Positions 18,279 to 27,923 of a stretch of 64,000 nucleotides of DNA are shown one piece after another; positions within the stretch are counted from its first letter, which is position 1, and each line of letters opens with the position of its first letter. A program made the translations under genes and the position numbers. The stretch comes from Stenotrophomonas sp. ZAC14D1_NAIMI4_1. GTDB taxonomy: Bacteria > Pseudomonadota > Gammaproteobacteria > Xanthomonadales > Xanthomonadaceae. A model generated the notes under the pieces. That model made no database searches and had not been told where the DNA came from. It worked only from the letters and a program-made list of their open reading frames with translations. The stretch is from the NCBI RefSeq assembly GCF_003086775.1, contig NZ_CP026001.1, positions 1,514,407 through 1,578,406 on the forward strand. The letters are read 5' to 3'.

Positions 18279-19637
18279 TCATCGCGTGGCCAGGCCGAGG
18301 ATGTCGTTGTAGAACGCCAGCCCCATCAACCCGGCCAGCAACGCCAGGCCGATGTACTGACCCGCGGCGATGGCACGCTCGCTCAGCGGGCTGCCCTTGA
18401 CCAACTCGATAAGGTAATACAGCAGGTGCCCGCCGTCCAAGATGGGAATCGGCAGCAGGTTGATGATGCACAGGCTCAGCGACAGCAGCGCGAGGAACTG
18501 CAGGAACCAGTCGAGGCCGCGCTTGGCCGAAACATTGGCCACGCGGGCGATGGTGACCGGGCCGGAAACGTTCTGCAGCGAGGCCTTGCCGGTGACGATG
18601 CGGGCCATCATGCCCAGCGAATCGGAGGCCAGGCGGCCGGTTTCACGCACGGCCACGGTCACCGCATCGAGCGGGCCGTAGCGCATCAGGGTGTCATAGG
18701 CGGGGCTGAAGGCGCCTGAGAAGCCCACGCCGATCTGCCAGACCGGCTTGCCCTGGCCGTCCTTGCCCTGGCGCGGGGTCACTTCCAGCGCCAGGCGCTC
18801 GCCCCCGCGCAGCACTTCGATCATGCCGGGCCCGCCACGGCGGCCCAGTTCCTGGATCTGCGGGCTGACCTGGTCGGCCCCGTCGATGCGCTGGCCGTCG
18901 ATGGCCACGATCACGTCGCCCGCCTGCAGCAGGCCGGCCACGGCCGAATCGGCCGTCAGGCTGTCCACCTGCGCCGGCTGCAGCGCGGCCTGCCACTGCA
19001 GGCCCGCCAGGCTGGGCACGCGGCGTTCATCGAAGCCGGCCGGCAGTTGCGACAGCGGCAGGGTGCGGTTGCGCACCTGGTCACTGCTGTCCAGCACTTC
19101 GAGGGTGACGTCACGCCGGTCCATCGCTGCGGCGGTCAGGGCCATGCTGGCATCGCCCAGGGTGACCACGTCGCGGTCGTCCACGCGCAGCACACGGTCG
19201 CCGCTGGACAGGCCGGCGCTGGCGGCGATGCCGGTGGTGCGGCCGATGGTGGCCGAATAATCCTGCTTGCCGATCACGAACATCGCCCACAGCAGCAGGA
19301 TGCACAGCAGCAGGTTGGCGATCGGCCCGGCGGCGACAATGGCGATGCGCTGCCAGACCGTCTTGTGGTTGAAGGCCTGACCCCGCTCGTGCGGGTGTAC
19401 CTCCACCTCGCGCTCGTCGAGGAACTTCACATAGCCGCCCAGCGGCAGAGCGGCGATGGCGAACTCGGTGCCGTGCTTGTCGCGGCGCGACCACAGCGGG
19501 CGGCCGAAGCCGACCGAGAAGCGCAGCACCTTGACCCCGCAGAGGCGGCCCACGGCGTAGTGCCCGAACTCGTGGAAGGTGACCAGCAGCCCGAGGCTGA
19601 CGATCATCCACCAGACCGATCCGATGAAGTCAGTCAT
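18279..19637 (-). CDS. rseP: RIP metalloprotease RseP (site-2 protease)
   Basis: A 452-residue inner-membrane zinc protease that cuts the anti-sigma factor RseA inside the membrane and so releases the envelope-stress sigma factor. The zinc site HEFGH is at residues 22-26, and the third ligand region is in NLLPIPILDGGHLLYYLIE near the C-terminus. Two periplasmic PDZ domains lie between (GDRVLRVDDRDVVTLGDASM; LLQAGDVIVAIDGQRIDGAD). Four membrane segments are visible. Its position next to bamA links the stress sensor pathway with barrel assembly, as in E. coli. Confidence 0.97.
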   Translation of the reverse strand: MTDFIGSVWWMIVSLGLLVTFHEFGHYAVGRLCGVKVLRFSVGFGRPLWSRRDKHGTEFAIAALPLGGYVKFLDEREVEVHPHERGQAFNHKTVWQRIAIVAAGPIANLLLCILLLWAMFVIGKQDYSATIGRTTGIAASAGLSSGDRVLRVDDRDVVTLGDASMALTAAAMDRRDVTLEVLDSSDQVRNRTLPLSQLPAGFDERRVPSLAGLQWQAALQPAQVDSLTADSAVAGLLQAGDVIVAIDGQRIDGADQVSPQIQELGRRGGPGMIEVLRGGERLALEVTPRQGKDGQGKPVWQIGVGFSGAFSPAYDTLMRYGPLDAVTVAVRETGRLASDSLGMMARIVTGKASLQNVSGPVTIARVANVSAKRGLDWFLQFLALLSLSLCIINLLPIPILDGGHLLYYLIELVKGSPLSERAIAAGQYIGLALLAGLMGLAFYNDILGLATR

Positions 19638-19692
19638 GCAGGCTCACGGTGGCGGGCAATGGCAGCGGCGTCATGCGGTATGGGCGTGGCGT

Positions 19693-20883
19693 TCAGGCGG
19701 CGTCGATGGCGTTCAGGGTCAACTGGCGGGCCCGCTGGTCGGCGGACAACAGGCCCTCCAGTGTATCGGCTGCTTCGGTCGGCAGTGTTGAAAGAGCGTT
19801 AGCAACCAGCGCGGGAATACTCAGGAAACCGATCCTGCCCTGAAGAAACGCTGAAACCGCCTCTTCATTGGCGGCATTCAGCACCGCCGGAGCAGTGCCG
19901 CCGGCCTGCATCGCCTGCCAGGCCAGGGCCAGGCAGGGGAAGGCCTCGGTATCGGGCGCTTCGAAATCGAGCCGGCCCTGGGCCAGCAGGTCCAGCCCGG
20001 ATACGCCCGATTCGATGCGCTGCGGCCAGCCCAGGCCGACGGCCAGGGTGGTGCGCATGTCCGGCAGGCCCAGCTGGGCCAGGGTCGAGCCGTCGACGAA
20101 CTCGACCAGCGAATGGACCAGGCTCTGCGGATGGACCAGCACCTCGATGCGCTCGCCGGGCACCTTGAACAGGTGGTGCGCCTCGATCACTTCCAGGCCC
20201 TTGTTCATCAACGTCGCCGAATCGACCGAGATCTTCGGGCCCATCGACCACTTCGGGTGGGCAACGGCCTGGGCCGGGGTCACCTGCTCCAGTTCGGCGC
20301 GGCTGCGGCCACGGAACGGGCCACCGGAGGCGGTCAGCAGGATCCGGCGCACGCCGGCCCCGTCCAGGCTGGCATCGCGCGAGCGCAGGCACTGGAAGAT
20401 GGCGCTGTGCTCGCTGTCGATCGGGATGATCTCGGCGCCGCCGCGTTCGGCGGTGCGGGTCAGCAGCTCGCCGGCCAGCACCAGCGATTCCTTGTTGGCC
20501 AGCAGGATGCGCTTGCCGGCGGCGGCAGCGGCCAGGGTCGAGGACAGGCCGGCGGCACCGACGATGGCGGCAACCACGGTGTCACAGGCATCGCTGGCCG
20601 CGAGCTGGTCCAGCGCGGCAGCGCCGGCGTGGGCTTCGGTGGCCAGGCCAGCGTCGCGCAGGCCGTCGCGCAGTTCGGCGTACAGGCTGTCATCGGCGAT
20701 GACGGCATGGGCGGGGCGATGCTGGCGGCACAGCGCCAGCAGGGCCTGCACCTGGCGGCCGGCGGCCAGCACCGTGGCCTGGTAGCGCTGCGGGTGGCGT
20801 GCGATCACGTCCAGCGTGGAGGCACCAATCGAGCCGGTGGCGCCGAATACGGCGACCCGGCGCAGGTCTGCAGCAGCATCCAT
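19693..20883 (-). CDS. dxr: 1-deoxy-D-xylulose 5-phosphate reductoisomerase
   Basis: A 396-residue enzyme of the non-mevalonate isoprenoid route, converting DXP to MEP with NADPH. The nucleotide-binding start is [20 protein letters not shown]. Substrate and metal residues lie in [28 protein letters not shown], and [20 protein letters not shown]. The start ATG at 20883 follows cdsA by two bases; the open frame continues far upstream without a stop but that part is antisense-like shadow within cdsA. Co-location with uppS puts precursor and polyprenyl synthesis in one transcript. Confidence 0.97.
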   Translation of the reverse strand: MDAAADLRRVAVFGATGSIGASTLDVIARHPQRYQATVLAAGRQVQALLALCRQHRPAHAVIADDSLYAELRDGLRDAGLATEAHAGAAALDQLAASDACDTVVAAIVGAAGLSSTLAAAAAGKRILLANKESLVLAGELLTRTAERGGAEIIPIDSEHSAIFQCLRSRDASLDGAGVRRILLTASGGPFRGRSRAELEQVTPAQAVAHPKWSMGPKISVDSATLMNKGLEVIEAHHLFKVPGERIEVLVHPQSLVHSLVEFVDGSTLAQLGLPDMRTTLAVGLGWPQRIESGVSGLDLLAQGRLDFEAPDTEAFPCLALAWQAMQAGGTAPAVLNAANEEAVSAFLQGRIGFLSIPALVANALSTLPTEAADTLEGLLSADQRARQLTLNAIDAA

Positions 20884-20885
20884 GG

Positions 20886-21722
20886 TCAGAATCCGAAGAT
20901 TTCCTTGCCCAGCGCGAACACCGGCAGGGCGGCCAGCACGCCGTCGACGCGGTCCAGCACGCCGCCGTGGCCAGGAATGAGGTGGCCCGAATCCTTGGCG
21001 CCGGCGTGGCGCTTGATCAGGCTTTCGTAGAGGTCGCCCAGCACCGAGGCGAACACGGCCACCACCGAGGTGACCAGCAGGCCCGGCAGGTGCGCGACAT
21101 CCACGCCGGCGAGCAGGCCCAGGCCCACGGCCACGGCGACACCGGCCAGCAGGCCACCGAACAGGCCTTCCCAGGTCTTGTTGGGGCTGATGCGCGGGGC
21201 CAGCTTGTGCTTGCCGAAGTGGCGGCCGGCGAAATAGGCGCCCGAATCGGCGGCCCAGACCAGCGCCAGCGCGGCCAGCAGCCACAGGTGGCCCAGGTGG
21301 CCCGGCGGATCGCCGCCGGCATGGATCAGCACCAGCGACGCCCATGCCGGCACGATGGCCAGGGTGCCGGCCAGCAGCTTGAGGATGCGTGCCGGGCTGC
21401 CCGGCTGCGCGCCGAAGGTGAAGAAGCGCAGCCAGACCAGGGCGGCCAGCCACCAGGCCACGCCGACCAGGGTGGCCAACTGGAACAGCACCAGCGAGCT
21501 GCCATCGGCCCACACCATCAGCACCATCAGCAGCAGGTTCAGCACCAGCAGCACGGTACGGGCCAGGGTGTCTTCGATGCCGGCCAGCTTCAGCCATTCC
21601 CACAGGCCGATCAGGAACACGGCGGCGGCGGCCGCAGCCAGCCATTGGGTGGGCAGCAGCAGGATCGCGGCAATGGCCACCGGCGCCATGATCAGCGCGG
21701 CGAGGACTCGGGTCTTGGTCAT
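20886..21722 (-). CDS. cdsA: Phosphatidate cytidylyltransferase
   Basis: A 278-residue inner-membrane enzyme making CDP-diacylglycerol from phosphatidate and CTP, the branch point for all phospholipids. Six to eight hydrophobic helices are visible. The C-terminal family signature is spread over [16 protein letters not shown] and [20 protein letters not shown] followed by GVLDRVDG. The start overlaps the uppS stop by four bases, and dxr follows two bases after its stop. Confidence 0.96.
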   Translation of the reverse strand: MTKTRVLAALIMAPVAIAAILLLPTQWLAAAAAAVFLIGLWEWLKLAGIEDTLARTVLLVLNLLLMVLMVWADGSSLVLFQLATLVGVAWWLAALVWLRFFTFGAQPGSPARILKLLAGTLAIVPAWASLVLIHAGGDPPGHLGHLWLLAALALVWAADSGAYFAGRHFGKHKLAPRISPNKTWEGLFGGLLAGVAVAVGLGLLAGVDVAHLPGLLVTSVVAVFASVLGDLYESLIKRHAGAKDSGHLIPGHGGVLDRVDGVLAALPVFALGKEIFGF

Positions 21723-22486
21723 GGGCTGGGCGTCTCGGTGGCCAGGGCGGCGATCTGGGCGCTGGTCAGGCCGAAGCGGCGTTCACGATTGGCGTAGGCG
21801 TCCAGCGCCTGCTGCAGCTGCGCGGAATCGAAGTCCGGCCACAGTGCCTCGGTGAACCACAGCTCGGTATACGCCAGCTGCCACAGCAGGAAGTTGCTGA
21901 TGCGGGTATCGCCACCGGTACGGATGAACAGGTCCGGCGGCGGCAGGTCGGCCAGGGCGACCTGGCGGCCCAGCAGCGATTCGTCGATCTGCTCGGGAAG
22001 CAGGCGCCCGGCGGCCACTTCCGCCGCCAGCGCACGGGCGGCGCGGGCGATGTCCTGGCGCCCGCCGTAACTGGCGGCGATCGACAGGGTCAGGGTGGTG
22101 TTGTCGGCGGTGCGCTGTTCGGCCAGCTGCATGCGGCTGACCAGCCCTGCACCGAAGCGGTCGCGCTCGCCGATGAAGCGCACGCGCACGCCACGACGGT
22201 GCAGCTCGTCCACTTCACGGTCGAGCGCGCCGAGGAACAGCTTCATCAGGGCATCGACTTCTTCCTGCGGGCGGCCCCAGTTCTCGCTGGAGAACGCGAA
22301 CAGGGTCAGTGCCGGAATGCCCAGTTCAAGGCAACGGTCGATGGTACGGTTGACCGCGCGCGCGCCGGCACGGTGGCCGATCACGCGCGGACGGCGGCGC
22401 TGCTGTGCCCAGCGCCCGTTGCCATCCATGATGATGGCAAGGTGGCGGGGCAGGGCGGCCGGCAAGGGAGGCGGGACTGAAGGCAT
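21719..22486 (-). CDS. uppS: Undecaprenyl diphosphate synthase (isoprenyl transferase)
   Basis: A 255-residue cis-prenyltransferase that makes the C55 carrier lipid for peptidoglycan and O-antigen. The catalytic Asp is in [20 protein letters not shown]. The substrate-pocket segment is [15 protein letters not shown], and the C-terminal [20 protein letters not shown] is strongly conserved. It starts six bases after frr and is translationally coupled to cdsA. Confidence 0.97.
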   Translation of the reverse strand: MPSVPPPLPAALPRHLAIIMDGNGRWAQQRRRPRVIGHRAGARAVNRTIDRCLELGIPALTLFAFSSENWGRPQEEVDALMKLFLGALDREVDELHRRGVRVRFIGERDRFGAGLVSRMQLAEQRTADNTTLTLSIAASYGGRQDIARAARALAAEVAAGRLLPEQIDESLLGRQVALADLPPPDLFIRTGGDTRISNFLLWQLAYTELWFTEALWPDFDSAQLQQALDAYANRERRFGLTSAQIAALATETPSP

Positions 22487-22491
22487 CGACT

Positions 22492-23046
22492 TCAGACCGA
22501 CAACAGTTCCTTTTCCTTGTCGGCGACGACTTTGTCGACGTCCTTGATGCTGGTGTCAGTCAGCTTCTGGATGTCGTCTTCGCCGCGCTTCTTCTCGTCT
22601 TCGCTGATGGCCTTGTCCTTGACCAGCTTGGCGATTTCCTTGTTGGCATCCTGGCGGATGTTGCGCACGGCGATCTTGGCGCCTTCGCCTTCCTTCTGCA
22701 CCTGCTTGGCCAGTTCCTTGCGGCGCTCTTCGGTCGGCGGCGGCATGTTGATGCGGATGGCGGCGCCCAGCGTGTTCGGGGTGAACTCGTGGTTGTACAG
22801 GCCCTTCTCGATTTCCTTGATCATGCTCTTGTCGAAGGGCGTGACCAGCAGCGAGTGGGCATCGGCGTTGGAGATCGACGCGACCTGGTTCAGCGGGGTG
22901 CTGGCGTTGCCGTAGGCATTGACCGTAACGCGGTCCAGCAGGGCGGGAGTGGCACGCCCGGTGCGGATCGAGGTGAGGGTGTGCTTCAGAGCGTCGATGC
23001 TCTTGGCCATGCGCGTCTGCGCGTTGTTCTTGATGTCGTTGAGCAT
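22492..23046 (-). CDS. frr: Ribosome recycling factor
   Basis: A 184-residue L-shaped protein that, with EF-G, splits the post-termination ribosome. It has the expected MLNDIKNNAQTRMAKSIDAL start, the triple-helix-bundle heptads, and the LPPPTEERRKELAKQVQKEG-like stretch (here MPPPTEERRKELAKQVQ). A TATAAT hexamer on the minus strand at 23085-23080, about 35 bases upstream, could provide an extra promoter, though I see no good -35 box. It sits 97 bases after pyrH. Confidence 0.97.
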   Translation of the reverse strand: MLNDIKNNAQTRMAKSIDALKHTLTSIRTGRATPALLDRVTVNAYGNASTPLNQVASISNADAHSLLVTPFDKSMIKEIEKGLYNHEFTPNTLGAAIRINMPPPTEERRKELAKQVQKEGEGAKIAVRNIRQDANKEIAKLVKDKAISEDEKKRGEDDIQKLTDTSIKDVDKVVADKEKELLSV

Positions 23047-23143
23047 CGCCCGGGTCCTGGATGTAACTGGAATCGGGCGATTATAGGCGAATACGGGACG
23101 CTGCCGGGCCTGAATCGGCCCGGAGCACGTCTGGCGCTCAGGC

Positions 23144-23872
23144 TCAGGCCGGGTCGCGGCCCTGGACCAGGGTGCCGATGTTGGCGCCGCCGAGGATCTT
23201 CAGCAGCTCGCCCGGCTGGCCCATGTCGAACACGCGCATCGGCAGGTCGCTGTCGCGGGCCAGCGCGAAGGCGGCCGTATCCATCACTTCCAGGCCGCGG
23301 CGGATCACTTCGTCGTAGCTCAGGCTGTCGAAGCGGACCGCATCGCTGTGCTTGTTCGGGTCCTTGTCGTACACGCCATCGACCTTGGTGGCCTTCAGCA
23401 GCAGGTCCGCGCCGATCTCGATCGCACGCAGGGCCGCGCCCGAGTCGGTGGTGAAGAACGGGCTGCCGACGCCGGCGGCGAAGATCACCAGACGGCCCTT
23501 TTCCAGGTGGCGGATGGCGCGGCGGCGGATGTAGTCCTCGCACACGTCGTTGATCTTGATGGCGCTCATCACGCGGGCCTTGGCGCCCAGCTTCTCCAGC
23601 GCGTCCTGCATGGCCAGGGCGTTGATGACCGTGGCCAGCATGCCCATCTGGTCGCCGGTGACGCGATCCATGCCGCCTGCGGCCAGGCCGGCGCCGCGGA
23701 AGATGTTGCCGCCGCCGATCACCAGCGCCACTTCGGCGCCCGCCTGCTGGGCCTCGATCACTTCACGGGCCAGGCGGTTGATGATCTTCGGGTCGATGCC
23801 GTAGTCCTCATCTCCCATCAGCGCCTCCCCGGACAGTTTCAGAAGGATGCGGCGATAGGCGAGCTTGGACAT
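23144..23872 (-). CDS. pyrH: Uridylate kinase
   Basis: A 242-residue hexameric UMP kinase of the amino-acid kinase fold, making UDP for nucleotide, peptidoglycan and lipopolysaccharide precursors. It begins [20 protein letters not shown]; the nucleotide and UMP sites are in [18 protein letters not shown] and DHVTADQMG-like [20 protein letters not shown], with [11 protein letters not shown] seen as [18 protein letters not shown] take the ATG at 23872 (MSKLAYRR); 31 more in-frame codons upstream do not fit. It is usually next to tsf, but here a signalling gene intervenes. Confidence 0.97.
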   Translation of the reverse strand: MSKLAYRRILLKLSGEALMGDEDYGIDPKIINRLAREVIEAQQAGAEVALVIGGGNIFRGAGLAAGGMDRVTGDQMGMLATVINALAMQDALEKLGAKARVMSAIKINDVCEDYIRRRAIRHLEKGRLVIFAAGVGSPFFTTDSGAALRAIEIGADLLLKATKVDGVYDKDPNKHSDAVRFDSLSYDEVIRRGLEVMDTAAFALARDSDLPMRVFDMGQPGELLKILGGANIGTLVQGRDPA

Positions 23873-23964
23873 ATGGACCTCGTGAGCGTGGAAATCGCGG
23901 GGGATTCTACGCGCATGCGGCGCGCGGCCAAAGCATTTTGTGCACTGCGGCGCAGAAAGCTTCA

Positions 23965-23986
23965 CCGCCCCGTTCAGCCGGGGCGG
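23965..23986 (-). terminator. Possible terminator after the HDOD-GGDEF gene
   Basis: CCGCCCCG - TTCAGC - CGGGGCGG, a perfect 8-bp G+C stem six bases past the stop at 23992. Only a short T-poor tail follows on the minus strand, so it may be weak and allow read-through to pyrH. Confidence 0.45.
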
Positions 23987-23991
23987 CGGGT

Positions 23992-25530
23992 TCAGCCCAG
24001 TTCGGCGCCCGCCGTGGCAGACAGCTCATCATGCCCCAGTTCGCCGGGAGAGCGTGCGATGACACGGTTACGGCCCAGGTTCTTGGAGCGGTACAGCACG
24101 TCATCGGCGGCGCGCAGCAGGTCCTGCACGCCCGCAAAGCGCTCGTAACCGCCCTGGGTGGCTACGCCGGCGGAGAACGTCACAAACAGTGGCCCGCTCT
24201 CCAGTTCGACCATCGGGGTGGAGACGATGTTGGCCAGCACCCGGCGGATCACGTCCAGGGCGACCGCTTCGCTGGTGTTGGGCAGCAGCGCCACGAACTC
24301 CTCGCCGCCGAAGCGGGCGACGGTGTCGCTGTTGCGCAGCTGGCCCTGCAGCTTGTTGGCGAACACGCGCAGCACTTCGTCGCCGGTCAGGTGGCCGTGG
24401 GCGTCGTTGATCTTCTTGAAATCGTCCAGGTCGATGAAGGCCACCGACAGCGGCCAGCCATGCCGGCCGGCGCGCTGGAACTCCTGGTCGAGCACGGTTT
24501 CCAGCTGGCGGCGGTTGAGCACGCCGGTCAGGGCGTCGCGGTGGGCCTGGTCGGCCAGGCGCTTGGCCCGTGCCTCGAATTCGTCGGCACGGCGGCGCGC
24601 CTGTTCGGCATCCTGCATCTCACGCAGGTTGCGCAGCGTGGTCAGCTCCTGTGCGTGGTCGATCAGCTCGCGCACGCGCGACGGCGAGCTCAGGCCGGTC
24701 TCGAACAGGCTGGCGATGTCCGGCAGCGCGTCGCTGATGCGGGCGAGCACCTGGTCGAAGCGGGCGCTGTCCAGCTGCAGGCGCTCGTGGACCTCGTGCA
24801 GGGCGCGTTCGCGGGCGGCGTCGGCATCCGCGTCCAGCCAGATGTCGGCGACCGCGCCGGACAGCTGCACGCAGGCCTGGAACGCATTGTCGGTGGCAGG
24901 CTCGGACTCGCTCAGGCGGATGCTGTCCACCAGGTAGCGCGGCAGGCCCCACTGTTCGGCCACCCAGGCGCCGACGTCGGCGTGGGTGCAGCCCAGTTCC
25001 TCGCGCTCGCGGGCGATCAGGTCCAGGTTGTCACCGGCTTCGCGCAGCAGCGGCAGGTAACGCTCCGATTCGGCCTGGGCCAGGCACAGCACGCCCATGT
25101 CCTGCAGCAGGCCGGCCAGCATCAGTTCTTCCAGCCGGCGCAGGCCGCGGGCCTGGCCCAGCTGGCTGGCGGCCAGGGCGCTGAGGATGCTGCGCTTCCA
25201 GGCGCGCTGGCGCAGGTCGTGGTCGGCGCCGCTGCCACCGGTCAGGCCCTGGGTCACGGTGAAGCCCAGGGCGAGGCTGATCGTGGCGTTGAGCCCGAGC
25301 ATGGTCAGGGCCTGGCCGAGGTTCTCGATGCGGCGCCGGCTGGCGTACAGCGGCGAATTGGCGATGCGCAGCATGCGAGCGCTCAGCGCCATGTCGATGG
25401 CGATGATGTCGGCGGCGGTGGCGATGTCCGCTTCCGGGTCCTGGGCCAGTTCGATGATGCGCAGGGCAATACCGGGGGGCGAGGGCAGGTTGCGGCACAA
25501 CGCCAGGGCAGCAGTCAGCTCAGGAGGCAT
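23992..25530 (-). CDS. HDOD domain plus GGDEF diguanylate cyclase
   Basis: A 512-residue soluble signalling protein. Residues about 15-215 form an HDOD domain ([40 protein letters not shown]). A helical, probably coiled-coil linker follows at 290-330. Residues 330-490 are a GGDEF domain starting [20 protein letters not shown], with the active-site signature GGEEF at 408-412. The inhibitory site RxxD (RNSD, 399-402) lies exactly five residues before it, so the enzyme should make c-di-GMP under product feedback. No membrane segment is seen. It lies between tsf and pyrH, genes that are adjacent in most proteobacteria, with non-coding repeats separating it from tsf. Confidence 0.92.
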   Translation of the reverse strand: MPPELTAALALCRNLPSPPGIALRIIELAQDPEADIATAADIIAIDMALSARMLRIANSPLYASRRRIENLGQALTMLGLNATISLALGFTVTQGLTGGSGADHDLRQRAWKRSILSALAASQLGQARGLRRLEELMLAGLLQDMGVLCLAQAESERYLPLLREAGDNLDLIAREREELGCTHADVGAWVAEQWGLPRYLVDSIRLSESEPATDNAFQACVQLSGAVADIWLDADADAARERALHEVHERLQLDSARFDQVLARISDALPDIASLFETGLSSPSRVRELIDHAQELTTLRNLREMQDAEQARRRADEFEARAKRLADQAHRDALTGVLNRRQLETVLDQEFQRAGRHGWPLSVAFIDLDDFKKINDAHGHLTGDEVLRVFANKLQGQLRNSDTVARFGGEEFVALLPNTSEAVALDVIRRVLANIVSTPMVELESGPLFVTFSAGVATQGGYERFAGVQDLLRAADDVLYRSKNLGRNRVIARSPGELGHDELSATAGAELG

Positions 25531-25866
25531 GTCGGATCGTTCAATTCCATTAGGACAAGAATACCTAGGAATGCATCACAGTCTGCGACTTCTGTTCCTG
25601 TTATGTGATTGCGTATTCCCCTATGCCGAGTATCGGCTTGAATGGGCGATAACGCAAAGATCCTTGTTTGGGATGTGCGCACCAACGGTACGCACCCACA
25701 GGGGGAGAAGGTGTGCGCACCAACGGTGCGCACCCACGGGGGGAAGTGGTGCGCACCCACCGGGGGGAGAGGGTGGGTGCACCAACGGTGCGCACCTGTA
25801 GGCACAAAAAAAGAGCCGCGGTTTCCCGCGGCTCCTTCTGGTCGTTTCGCAGCCGGTGGGCTGGAA
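25531..25866. repeat. Gap between tsf and HDOD-GGDEF gene with tandem GTGCGCAC palindromes
   Basis: The part near 25531-25670 is A+T-richer and should hold the promoter of the minus-strand signalling gene. From about 25676 to 25798 there are four GTGCGCACCAACGGTGCGCAC-type repeats or parts of them, separated by G-rich runs (CCCACAGGGGGAGAAG and variants). They resemble SMAG palindromes lacking the GTAG head. Confidence 0.75.
25806..25834 (-). terminator. Intrinsic terminator after tsf
   Basis: GAGCCGCGG - TTTC - CCGCGGCTC, a 9-bp stem, with seven T residues on the minus strand. It lies 33 bases past the tsf stop and separates rpsB-tsf from the downstream cluster. Confidence 0.93.
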
Positions 25867-26742
25867 TCAGACCTGCATCGCCTTGGCAACTTCGGCGGCG
25901 TAGTCTTCAACCACCTTCTCGATGCCTTCGCCAACGACCAGCAGCTGGAAGCCGGCCACGTCGGCGCCGGCGGCCTTGACCACCTGCTCGACGGTGGTGT
26001 CGCCCAGCACGTAGGTCTGGCCGTACAGGGTCACTTCGCTGACGATCTTGTTGATCTTGCCGCTGATGATCTTTTCCAGGATGTCGGCCGGCTTGGACTT
26101 GTCCTTCTCGGACATCTTGGCCAGTTCGATTTCCTTTTCCTTTTCCACGAACTCGGCCGGCACGTCGGCAGCCTTGTTGTGCGGCGGCTTCAGCGCAGCC
26201 ACGTGCATGGCCAGGCCGCGGGCCAGTTCGACGTCGCCGCCGATCAGGTCAACCAGCACGCCGACCTTGCCGTTGGTGTGGACGTAGGCACCGACGTTGC
26301 CGGTGGTGTCGACCTTGACCAGGCGACGGATCTGGATGTTTTCACCCAGCTTCTGGATCGCGGTGGCGCGGGCTTCTTCGACGGTCTCGCCGGAGGCCAG
26401 CTTGGCGGTCTTCAGGGCTTCGGCGTCAACGGCGCCCGATGCCAGGGCGGCAGCGGCGACGGAATCGACGAAGTTCTTGAAGTTGACGTCGTTGGCAACG
26501 AAGTCGGTTTCCGAGTTGATCTCGACCAGCACGGCCTTGCCGCCGTCCTGGGCCAGGCCCAGACGGCCTTCGGCGGCCACGCGGTCAGCCTTCTTGTCGG
26601 CCTTGGCGGCGCCCGACTTGCGCAGGGCTTCAGCAGCGGCGTTGATGTCGCCGCCGGCTTCGGTCAGCGCCTTCTTGCATTCCATCATGCCGGCGCCAGT
26701 GCGCTCGCGCAGTTCCTTGACCAGGGAAGCAGTGATTTCCAC
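25867..26742 (-). CDS. tsf: Elongation factor Ts
   Basis: A 291-residue nucleotide-exchange factor for EF-Tu. The N-terminal UBA-like domain ([20 protein letters not shown]) and the core TDFVAND motif ([20 protein letters not shown]) are intact. It follows rpsB by 126 bases and ends in a strong terminator, so rpsB and tsf form the usual two-gene translation operon. Confidence 0.98.
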   Translation of the reverse strand: MEITASLVKELRERTGAGMMECKKALTEAGGDINAAAEALRKSGAAKADKKADRVAAEGRLGLAQDGGKAVLVEINSETDFVANDVNFKNFVDSVAAAALASGAVDAEALKTAKLASGETVEEARATAIQKLGENIQIRRLVKVDTTGNVGAYVHTNGKVGVLVDLIGGDVELARGLAMHVAALKPPHNKAADVPAEFVEKEKEIELAKMSEKDKSKPADILEKIISGKINKIVSEVTLYGQTYVLGDTTVEQVVKAAGADVAGFQLLVVGEGIEKVVEDYAAEVAKAMQV

Positions 26743-26868
26743 GGGATTACCTCACGAAAGAAAGGGGTAGGGCCGGCATGTTGGCCGGCCCGTGTGACAG
26801 TGTCCGGTCGCCGCGCCATTGGCAGCGGTCAGGACAGGTGGGCGCTGGGCGCCCACCGGGGGCCTGGA

Positions 26869-27675
26869 TCAGGCCTGGGCTTCGCCCTTGTCAGCAGCGG
26901 CCTTCTTGGCCGGTGCGCGGCGAGCCGGCTTGCCTTCTTCAGCAGCAGCGGCGTCGGCGAAGTCTTCTTCACGCACCGAAGCAGCGTGCGGAGCGGCAGC
27001 CTTGCCTTCCAGCACGGCGTCGGCAGCGGCGCGGGCGTACAGCTGCACAGCGCGGATGGCGTCGTCGTTGCCCGGGATCGCGTAGTCGACCAGTTCCGGG
27101 TTGTAGTTGGTGTCGACCACGGCGATGACCGGGATGCCCAGCTTCTTGGCTTCCTTGATCGCGATGTCTTCGTGGCCGATGTCGATCACGAAGATGGCGT
27201 CCGGCAGGCGGTTCATGTCCTTGATGCCGCCCAGCGAGGCTTCCAGCTTGTCGCGCTCGCGACGCAGGCCCAGCACTTCGTGCTTGACCAGCTTCTCGAA
27301 GGTGCCGTCGGTTTCACCGGCTTCCAGTTCCTTCAGGCGGGCAACCGACTGCTTGACGGTACGGAAGTTGGTCAGGGTGCCGCCCAGCCAACGCTGGTTC
27401 ATGAACGGCATGCCGCAACGCTCGGCTTCTTCACGGATGGTTTCGCGGGCGCTGCGCTTGGTGCCCAGGAACAGGACGGTGCCGCGCTTCTGGGCAACCG
27501 ACGAGATGAAGTTCATCGCGTCGTTGAACAGCGGGACGGTCTTTTCCAGGTTGATGATGTGGATCTTGCCGCGGGCGCCGAAGATGTACGGAGCCATCTT
27601 GGGGTTCCAGTAGCGGGTCTGGTGGCCGAAGTGGACGCCGGCTTCCAGCATCTGACGCATGGTGACCTGGGGCAT
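26869..27675 (-). CDS. rpsB: 30S ribosomal protein S2
   Basis: A 268-residue S2 protein with the standard beginning [20 protein letters not shown]. The conserved core IIDTNYNP appears as [20 protein letters not shown], and the C-terminal tail is Ala/Lys-rich ([18 protein letters not shown]). The ATG at 27675 follows AGGAG by seven bases. A long untranslated leader and a good promoter lie upstream. Confidence 0.98.
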   Translation of the reverse strand: MPQVTMRQMLEAGVHFGHQTRYWNPKMAPYIFGARGKIHIINLEKTVPLFNDAMNFISSVAQKRGTVLFLGTKRSARETIREEAERCGMPFMNQRWLGGTLTNFRTVKQSVARLKELEAGETDGTFEKLVKHEVLGLRRERDKLEASLGGIKDMNRLPDAIFVIDIGHEDIAIKEAKKLGIPVIAVVDTNYNPELVDYAIPGNDDAIRAVQLYARAAADAVLEGKAAAPHAASVREEDFADAAAAEEGKPARRAPAKKAAADKGEAQA

Positions 27676-27887
27676 TGCAAAACTCCTGATGGGGAACCGG
27701 CGATTCCGCCCGCGGGATAGGTATGCGGGACGCGTGGAAGCGCTGATGGTTCCGGGGTTGGGCTTCCCTGTTGCCTCCGTGGCCGAACTCCTTGCGGAGC
27801 ACCCCGGCACGGATGGGGGCAGCAGGTGTGGATTCGCCGATGACGTACGGCGTGGACGGCGTTCCGCGCACGGGGCGGCAGAACATC
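27676..27887 (-). promoter_or_regulatory. Long rpsB 5' leader, possible S2 autoregulatory site
   Basis: From the predicted start point near 27887 to the rpsB ATG is about 210 untranslated bases, G+C-rich with several short self-complementary stretches. In gammaproteobacteria S2 is known to repress its own operon through a leader RNA; a comparable site here is inferred from the position and length only. Confidence 0.4.
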
Positions 27888-27893
27888 CGGCGG

Positions 27894-27923
27894 ATTATAG
27901 TCCGGAGAGTGCCGGCGGTGCAA
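27894..27923 (-). promoter_or_regulatory. Sigma-70-type promoter for rpsB-tsf
   Basis: On the minus strand TTGCAC (27923-27918) and a perfect TATAAT (27899-27894) are 18 bases apart. The -10 box overlaps the TAA stop of the upstream pilus chaperone gene, and the -35 box lies in its last codons. Confidence 0.75.

Noticed and set aside
16507..18312. 601-codon plus-strand open frame opposite bamA
   Set aside because: Antisense shadow of bamA without recognisable domains.
20884..21645. Possible long fusion of dxr with an N-terminal domain
   Set aside because: The open frame continues upstream only because stops are rare; that part overlaps cdsA in another frame and dxr has a normal ATG at 20883.
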